Below are positions 1 through 4,761 of a stretch of DNA of 9,833 bases, piece after piece. The translations under genes and the position numbers were made by a program. This stretch comes from SXXH01 sp041165735 (lineage in GTDB: Bacteria; Planctomycetota; UBA1135; GCA-002686595). The stretch covers positions 1-9,833 of the forward strand of contig JBKDQQ010000128.1 in assembly GCA_046341775.1 (NCBI GenBank), written 5' to 3'. Below the pieces are notes generated by a model, which made no database searches, had not been told where the DNA came from, and saw nothing but the letters and a program-made list of their open reading frames with translations. Each line of letters opens with the position of its first letter. Positions within the stretch are counted from its first letter, which is position 1.

Positions 1-786
1 GCGAAGGGCGCGCCCGTGAAGCTCTTCGTGCTGGCCGGACATCGCAACATGGAAGGCGAGCGCGCCTTCGTCCAACAGCTGCAAGCGTTGAAGGGCAAGG
101 AGGCGCTGGCCAAGGACAATGCGCGCATCGCGTACAGGTACAGCGTCGGTGGCGGCTACAAGGTGTCGAACGGTTGGGAGCCGCTGGGGCCGGCGGGCTG
201 CTACGACACCTTTGGCCCCGAGCTGAGCTTTGGCGCGACCCTTGCGAGCGGCCTAGCGCGCAAAGGGAAGAGCGACATCGCCATCGCGAAGTACACGCAC
301 AGCGGTTCGCAAGTCGTCGATTGGACGCCCGAAGGCAGCGAGACCAAGTCGCGCAACCTGTATCCCGGCTTCATCGAGTTCGTGCGCGCTTCCGTGCAGG
401 ACCTCAAGGACCGCGGACACGAGGTCGAGCTGGGCGGCGTGTTCTATCACCTCGGCGAGAACGACATGTCGTTCGGGCCCTATCGCCGCAAAGCCGTCGC
501 GCAACTGGCCGCGCTGGTCGCGCAGAGCCGCAAGGACCTGAGCTTGCCGTCGTTGCCGTGGTTCGTGAGCCAACAGCCTGCGCCGGACGACACGAGCGCC
601 AACATCACCGAGGTCACGGCCGAGTTGCAGCGGCTAGCCGCCGCGGACGCGAACTTCATCCACATCAAGGCCTTCGACCTGCCCGGCTGGCAGACCAACG
701 GCACCGAGTCGAAGCTCGTCATCACGACCCCCGGCATCGTGGCGTTGGGCGAGCTGCTTGCCGACAGCTACCTGCGCCGCCGCTGA
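1..786 (+). CDS. SASA/SGNH-type (sialate O-acetylesterase-like) protein, 5' end outside window, catalytic residues substituted
   Basis: The frame is open from base 1 and stops with TGA at 784-786. A GTG at 16 could start it, but the conserved first block of the family begins almost at once, so the true start and any signal peptide are probably upstream. Family marks are an AGHRNMEG block (about 34-57) where SASA/DUF303 esterases have AGQSNMEG, then GPELSFG, then FYHLGENDMSFG (about 442-477), which corresponds to the WxQGExD block. In active members the Ser of GQSN is the nucleophile and a late D-x-x-H supplies the other catalytic residues. Here that Ser is Arg (codon 43-45), and the late block reads ESKLVITTPGIVALG (706-750) where DG-x-H-x-x-x-x-G-x-x-x-LG is expected, so Asp and His are absent as well. 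Seen: the fold-level motifs and the substitutions. Inferred: a non-catalytic carbohydrate-binding relative, or an enzyme with altered chemistry. It ends 11 bases from the convergent hydrolase gene, which leaves no room for a separate terminator. Confidence 0.88.
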   Translation, partial: AKGAPVKLFVLAGHRNMEGERAFVQQLQALKGKEALAKDNARIAYRYSVGGGYKVSNGWEPLGPAGCYDTFGPELSFGATLASGLARKGKSDIAIAKYTHSGSQVVDWTPEGSETKSRNLYPGFIEFVRASVQDLKDRGHEVELGGVFYHLGENDMSFGPYRRKAVAQLAALVAQSRKDLSLPSLPWFVSQQPAPDDTSANITEVTAELQRLAAADANFIHIKAFDLPGWQTNGTESKLVITTPGIVALGELLADSYLRRR

Positions 787-797
787 CGCGAAGCCGC

Positions 798-2876
798 TCA
801 AGGCTTCCGTGACACCTCGACGGCGTCGACGGCGCCGCGCAGGCTCGGAGCAAGCCCCGCCACGGACAGGGTCTTGCCTGCTTCGGCATCGCCTTTGAGG
901 TGCACGTCGAAGAAGGCGCGGGTCGCCAAGCGCGTGACTGGTTGCACGTCGGCCCTCGTCGCCGACTCGCGCACGTCGCCATCGCTGCCGGCAGGGTCCG
1001 TGAAGTCGAGGTGGGACGCGTTCGCCAGCCACACGAACGCGTGCGGGCCGGAGGGCCACAAGTCGAAGGCTTCCTTGCGGTTCTCGGCGGGCTGACCTGC
1101 TTGCTGGTCGTCCTTGGTGCCGGAGATGCCCAAGAGCGGCGTCTCGAGGCTCGTGAAGCTCTCCGCGAGGAAGAACGGCTCGCCTACTCCTTGCGGGGAC
1201 AAGGCGACACCGCACCGAACGCGCGGGTCGCGCAGGTTCGGCCCGAGTCCCTTGCCCGCATCGACGCGAGGTTCGAGCCAGTCGAGCGCGGGACGCATCC
1301 CGCACACCACCATCGTCGTGAAGGCGCCGAACGAGTGGCCCAACGCACCGACCTTCCCGAGGTCCAACTTGCCGCGCAGGCGCGGATGGGACTCGTTCCA
1401 TTCCTTCGCGCGATCGAGGACGAAGGTGATGTCCTTGGGCCTGCCGAGCACCTCGTCGGGGTCGCGGATCATCGCATCGAGATTGCGCAGGATGCGCACG
1501 CCCTGGTCGAGGCGTGCGCGGTTGCTCCCGGTGTGTTCGACGCACAGCACCACATAGCCGTGCTGCGCGAGGTCGCGCGCCTGCGCATGGTGCGTGTTCC
1601 AGTCGCCGCCCGCGCCGTGCGACAGGACGATCACCGGATGGGGGCCGGCTTGCGTCGGTGCCAGCACCTTGACGGGCACCTTGCGCCCTGCGGGTCGCGG
1701 CTCCTCCTCGCGCGACCGGAACAGCCTTCGACGCGGCGCGGCATTGGCCGTCGCGGAAACGCGCGTCGGATCGACGAGGTCCGGGAACTCGATGACCTCG
1801 ATCGGCTGCAACGCGGGGGCGACCCTCGTGGCCGGCTCCTGGGCATCGGCACGGTCCTTGGCATCGGCACGCTCCTTGGCGCCCGGCGCGACGCGCACGT
1901 TGTCGGGGAAGAACTCCCAGACGCGCTCCGCTCCACGGAAGGAGGCGATGGGCGCGCTGCCGTCGCGCTGCGGCTCGGAACCGGGCCAACCATGGCCGCC
2001 CGCGCTGTCGAGGATGAAGACCGTGGGAGCGCCCCCTTCCTCCGCCGCGTGGGTCGTCGTCGTCACGCTGCCCACGACCATGGCTTCGCCGGACTGGATC
2101 GAGCGGTTGGCGCGCACCCAGAAGGCGACCACCTCGCCGACGGGCTTGAAGGGCGAGGCCTGGCCGGCGCGCACGAGGGGATTGCCGCTCATGCCGCCGA
2201 GGAGCGGCACTTCCTCATCCTTGGCGCCGTTGATGAGGAGGATGGGCAAGGGAACGGAAGGAGTTCCGTCGAAGCTGAACATCGTGGCGACCACGGGTGC
2301 GACCGCGGCGAGGCGTTCCGCGCGGCGCACGGCGTACACGAAGGCCATCATGCCGCCGTTCGAGCTGCCGGTCAGATGCAGGCGTGCAGGGTCGGCGCCA
2401 TGCTCGGCCACGAGCCGGTCCAGCAAGGCGTCCAAGTAGCCGATGTCGTCGGCGTCCTTCACTTGGCGGCGCAGCAGATGGCCCGTGTTCCATGCATGCC
2501 GGCCGTCGCCGAAGTCCGTGCCTTCCCCGTAGGCCACCATGAAGTCGTGCCGCTTGGCGACGGCATCGAAGCCCGACTTGAGCCGCATCTGCTCCGCGCT
2601 GCCCATTCCCCCATGCAGCACGACCACAGCCGGACGCTTGACGCCATCTTCGGGAGCGTTGACGAGGATCGCGCGCCGGTGGCGTTCACCGACCTTGAGG
2701 GAGAGGACGACCTCGGCAGCCGCTTCGGCTGCCTTGGGCGCCCGCGCGGCATCCAGCGCGTGGCCGAGCACCGCGAGCGGCATCGCCGCCACGACGCAGA
2801 GCAGCAGTCGAACCGCCTCGCGGGCGCCGCGCTTCCGGCATGCAGACTGTGCCCCGTGCGGGAACCCGACCTTCAT
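798..2876 (-). CDS. Secreted protein with two tandem alpha/beta-hydrolase domains (PHB-depolymerase/LpqC-like plus dienelactone hydrolase/PAF-acetylhydrolase-like)
   Basis: The protein has 692 residues. The ATG at 2876 is preferred because it overlaps the upstream stop as ATGA and gives a signal peptide: a basic N-region with KRGAR, then VRLLLCVVAAMPLAVLGHA to about residue 40. Domain 1 (about 55-328) resembles the LpqC/polyhydroxybutyrate depolymerase and feruloyl esterase group. It has LHGGMG at 88-92 (oxyanion region), nucleophile motif GSSNGG with Ser172, a candidate Asp220 in NGAKDEEVP and a candidate His295 in GGHGWPG. A charged linker with a six-residue duplication (KERADA/KDRADA, about 334-345) follows. 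Domain 2 (about 358-692) resembles predicted dienelactone hydrolases and PAF-acetylhydrolases. It has LSHGAGG at 418-424, nucleophile GHSFG with Ser515, candidate Asp589 in GTKDD and His622 in NASHLDF. Both triads look complete, so two esterase activities on one exported chain are plausible; substrates are unknown. It lacks the C-terminal module found on its operon partner. The frame stays open far upstream of 2876, but that part is antisense to, or overlaps, other genes. Confidence 0.92.
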   Translation of the reverse strand: MKVGFPHGAQSACRKRGAREAVRLLLCVVAAMPLAVLGHALDAARAPKAAEAAAEVVLSLKVGERHRRAILVNAPEDGVKRPAVVVLHGGMGSAEQMRLKSGFDAVAKRHDFMVAYGEGTDFGDGRHAWNTGHLLRRQVKDADDIGYLDALLDRLVAEHGADPARLHLTGSSNGGMMAFVYAVRRAERLAAVAPVVATMFSFDGTPSVPLPILLINGAKDEEVPLLGGMSGNPLVRAGQASPFKPVGEVVAFWVRANRSIQSGEAMVVGSVTTTTHAAEEGGAPTVFILDSAGGHGWPGSEPQRDGSAPIASFRGAERVWEFFPDNVRVAPGAKERADAKDRADAQEPATRVAPALQPIEVIEFPDLVDPTRVSATANAAPRRRLFRSREEEPRPAGRKVPVKVLAPTQAGPHPVIVLSHGAGGDWNTHHAQARDLAQHGYVVLCVEHTGSNRARLDQGVRILRNLDAMIRDPDEVLGRPKDITFVLDRAKEWNESHPRLRGKLDLGKVGALGHSFGAFTTMVVCGMRPALDWLEPRVDAGKGLGPNLRDPRVRCGVALSPQGVGEPFFLAESFTSLETPLLGISGTKDDQQAGQPAENRKEAFDLWPSGPHAFVWLANASHLDFTDPAGSDGDVRESATRADVQPVTRLATRAFFDVHLKGDAEAGKTLSVAGLAPSLRGAVDAVEVSRKP
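1843..1878 (-). repeat. 18-bp tandem duplication in the inter-domain linker
   Basis: Two adjacent 18-base units, 1843-1860 and 1861-1878, differ at one base (GGTCC versus GCTCC). They encode the KERADA/KDRADA repeat in the linker between the two hydrolase domains. This looks like a recent, in-frame linker expansion. Confidence 0.8.
2873..2876 (-). promoter_or_regulatory. ATGA stop/start overlap, probable translational coupling
   Basis: On the minus strand the four bases read ATGA: the TGA stop of the YVTN propeller gene overlaps the ATG of the double-hydrolase gene. This arrangement commonly allows terminating ribosomes to reinitiate. It supports both the operon call and the choice of ATG at 2876. 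Confidence 0.75.
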
Positions 2877-4489
2877 GGCACCCAGGTGACCGCCACGCCG
2901 TTCGTCAGGTTGAAGGTGCCCGGCGTGCAGAAGGCGGCCGCGTTGCGATACCACGCCTGGTAGTGGCGAGTCGCTCCGGCGGGCACCGCGCCGCGGACCG
3001 AGATGCTGATCTCGCCGACGGCCGGATAGGAGGACGCACCGTTCGCGTTCAGCTTGGTGCCGAGACGCGTCACGGAACCGCCCGCGCAGCGCTTGCCGTC
3101 GCCGAAGGTCGCTCCGGAGCCCGCAGCCACTTGCCCCGTGCCTTGGAAGTAGAGCGCGTAGCTGTTTGGCATGCCGGAACCGCCCAGCACCAGGCCATCG
3201 GTGGCGATGCTGGCCGCGCCGTTGGCGACGAGTCGCGCACCGCTGCCGAGCGAGTTGAGGCAACCCGTGACCGCGCCCGCGGCGGCGTTGTTGCCGCACG
3301 GACAGGAGACTCCGCTTCCATCGCCAAGGCAGAACGCGATGCCGACGGAGCTCGGACTCAAGGCCCCGATGTTCAGCGTCTGCCGGTTGGCGGTGTAGAC
3401 AAATCCGGTGATCGAATTGCAGGCCAAATCGACGGGTTGCACCAGGCCGGTGCCCAGCGGCACGAGCAGCTCTTGCGTGTCGGACGCCGCGTCGACGACC
3501 GCCAGCGTGTGGCTCCACTCGTTGACCCAATACATGTTGCCGTCGACGCTGTTGAATGCGAACGCCGTGGGCTCGTCGCCCGCTGCGAGGGTCGCCATCA
3601 CGGTGTTGCTGGCGCCGCCGATGACCGAGACCGTGCAAGCGGCCGGCGAACCAGGGCCCGGAGCGCCGACATTCGAGACATAGACCTTGTTGCCGATCGG
3701 GTTGTGGCCCATCGCCGTGGGTCCGTCTCCCACAGGCACCGTAGCCACCACCGCGTTCGTGATTCCGTCGATCACGCTCACGGTGTCGGAAGAGTAGTTG
3801 GAGCAATAGACCCTGTTGCTCTGCGGATTGAACAGGATCCCGCGCGGGACGTTGCCCACGGGAACGGTGGCGACCACGGTGTTCGTCGCCCCGCCGATGA
3901 CCGAGACGCTTTGGCTGCCGGCATTGGGGCAGTAGATCTTGTTGCTGATCGGGTTGTAGCAGATGACCCGCGGCGTGGAGCCCACCGCGACGGTCGCCAC
4001 GACCGCGTCGGAAGCGCCATCGATCACGGTCACGGTGCCGGTGTACTCGTTGGCGCAATAGATGCGGTTGTCCTGCGAGTTGTAGCAGAGCGCACGCGGT
4101 CCGTCCCCGGCCGGGATCGTGGCGAGCACCTGGTTGGTGACGCCATCGATCACGGTCACGGTGTCGGCAAAGTAGTTGGCGACATAGACCTTGTTGGCTT
4201 GGGTGTTGAGGCAGAAGTCGCGCGATCCTGCAGGCATGTCGAGCGTCGTGATGACCGTGTTCGTCGCGCCGTCGATGATGGTCACGCTCTCGGCGGGTGG
4301 CATCCCCAACTCGGGCGTGTTGGCCGTGTAGAGCTTGTTGCTGATCGGGTTGAACAGCAGGTCGCGCGGCGAGGCGGGCGGAGGCAGCGCGATGAACTGC
4401 AGGTCTTGCGCCAAGGCCGCCGTAGCGCACAGGACGAGGGCCGACACCGCGCGGGCGGCGAAGAATGGGCTTGAAGCGAAGGCTTGCAT
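2873..4489 (-). CDS. Secreted YVTN-family beta-propeller protein with a planctomycete-type C-terminal module
   Basis: The protein has 538 residues. A signal peptide is clear (ARAVSALVLCATAALA, probable cleavage near residue 27). Residues 41-385 are YVTN/YncE-like propeller repeats with the pattern PR-x-x-x-x-NP-x-xNK-x-Y-x-x-N, then V-x-VIDG-x-TN-x-V-x-AT-x-x-G-x. Blades begin near 41, 89, 131, 173, 215, 257 and 307, and a partial eighth at 352 may close the ring. The four middle repeats are exactly 42 residues. From F386 to the end is a 153-residue module with six cysteines (FCLGDG, SCPCGNN, GCLN, KRCAGG, FCTP), about 58 percent identical to the end of the divergent esterase. YVTN propellers are usually surface or periplasmic binding scaffolds; no catalytic motif is visible. 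Upstream of the ATG there is only a weak, distant GAAGGA. Its stop overlaps the start of the double-hydrolase gene by 4 bases, so the two are probably co-transcribed and translationally coupled. Confidence 0.95.
   Translation of the reverse strand: MQAFASSPFFAARAVSALVLCATAALAQDLQFIALPPPASPRDLLFNPISNKLYTANTPELGMPPAESVTIIDGATNTVITTLDMPAGSRDFCLNTQANKVYVANYFADTVTVIDGVTNQVLATIPAGDGPRALCYNSQDNRIYCANEYTGTVTVIDGASDAVVATVAVGSTPRVICYNPISNKIYCPNAGSQSVSVIGGATNTVVATVPVGNVPRGILFNPQSNRVYCSNYSSDTVSVIDGITNAVVATVPVGDGPTAMGHNPIGNKVYVSNVGAPGPGSPAACTVSVIGGASNTVMATLAAGDEPTAFAFNSVDGNMYWVNEWSHTLAVVDAASDTQELLVPLGTGLVQPVDLACNSITGFVYTANRQTLNIGALSPSSVGIAFCLGDGSGVSCPCGNNAAAGAVTGCLNSLGSGARLVANGAASIATDGLVLGGSGMPNSYALYFQGTGQVAAGSGATFGDGKRCAGGSVTRLGTKLNANGASSYPAVGEISISVRGAVPAGATRHYQAWYRNAAAFCTPGTFNLTNGVAVTWVP
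2876..3334 (-). other. C-terminal module, copy 1 (153 residues, six cysteines)
   Basis: This codes for residues 386-538 of the YVTN protein. It pairs with the copy at 7276-7725 on the other strand: by hand I count about 88 identities over 150 aligned residues, with one 3-residue gap near the start. All six cysteines, FGDGKRCAGG, ALYFQG, WYRNAAA and TFNLTNG are conserved. A 27-base perfect inverted match links 3081-3107 with 7494-7520. The function is unknown to me; its position at the very C-terminus of otherwise unrelated exported proteins suggests sorting, anchoring or assembly. Confidence 0.85.
3722..4225 (-). repeat. Four 126-bp propeller-blade repeats
   Basis: Residues 89-256 of the YVTN protein form four units of exactly 42 residues, so the DNA has a 126-base period here. 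Similar 7-12 base words recur in each unit, for example GATCACGGTCACGGT and its variants near 3772, 4022 and 4149 on the plus strand. The first, sixth and seventh blades are longer (48, 50 and about 45 residues). This is coding repetition, not a mobile or CRISPR repeat. Confidence 0.8.
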
Positions 4490-4761
4490 GGGTCCGATGT
4501 CCTTCGGGAGGGCTGTTCCTTGCAGGGTCCTTGGCGAAAGCCAACCAGACCGACGCCGGGCACCGTGGAGTGCACCATTTCAACGGTACGCCTTGGGAGC
4601 GCCGCGGGAGTTGCACTGCCGCGCGAAACCGTCGCGTATCTCGATGGATGCGCGTAAAATTCCGCGAACTCGTGGGGAACCGCCTCCGTGCCCGCTTGTT
4701 GGGCTTGCTCGGATGCCGGATGGTCGGCCTTCCTCCCCTTCCTTCGATCGAGACCTTGCCC
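4490..4761. promoter_or_regulatory. Divergent intergenic region between the YVTN operon and the modular esterase
   Basis: These 272 bases lie between two divergent start codons and should hold the promoters of both units. On the plus strand TAAAAT at 4655-4660 is the best -10-like word in an otherwise GC-rich stretch, but no good -35 sits 16-18 bases upstream, so a promoter there is only tentative. I see no convincing -10/-35 pair on the minus strand and no sigma-54 element. A small hairpin lies at 4526-4551. Open frames crossing the region lack coding character, and the plus-strand frame is better started at 4762. Confidence 0.5.
4526..4551. promoter_or_regulatory. Small hairpin with GAAA loop in the divergent region
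   Basis: TTGGC-GAAA-GCCAA at 4531-4544 is a perfect 5-bp stem closed by a GNRA tetraloop on the plus strand. A further GGTC/GACC pairing (4526-4529 with 4548-4551) extends it across a 1x3 internal loop. It sits 37-62 bases upstream of the YVTN start, so it would lie in that gene's 5' leader if transcription begins beyond it. It could equally be chance. Confidence 0.3.

Noticed and set aside
787..797. Bidirectional terminator between the two convergent genes at 786 and 798
   Set aside because: The gap is only 11 bases, and I find no stem-loop with a T tract in it or just beyond either stop.
900..2963. Plus-strand 687-residue open frame opposite the double hydrolase
   Set aside because: It is antisense to a gene with two complete catalytic triads and a signal peptide; the translation has no recognisable domain.
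3722..4225. Regularly spaced repeats that could be read as a CRISPR-like array
   Set aside because: The 126-base period equals one 42-residue propeller blade in an intact reading frame; the units are imperfect and there are no unique spacers between identical repeats.
4590..4620. Possible sigma-54 promoter near TTGCAC at 4611
   Set aside because: The GG expected at the -24 position is missing at the required 10-base spacing from the GC of TTGC.
4465..4761. Longer N-terminus for the modular esterase starting at 4465 or 4720
   Set aside because: It would overlap the divergent YVTN start and bury the signal peptide 14 to 99 residues inside the protein; the ATG at 4762 gives a normal exported N-terminus.
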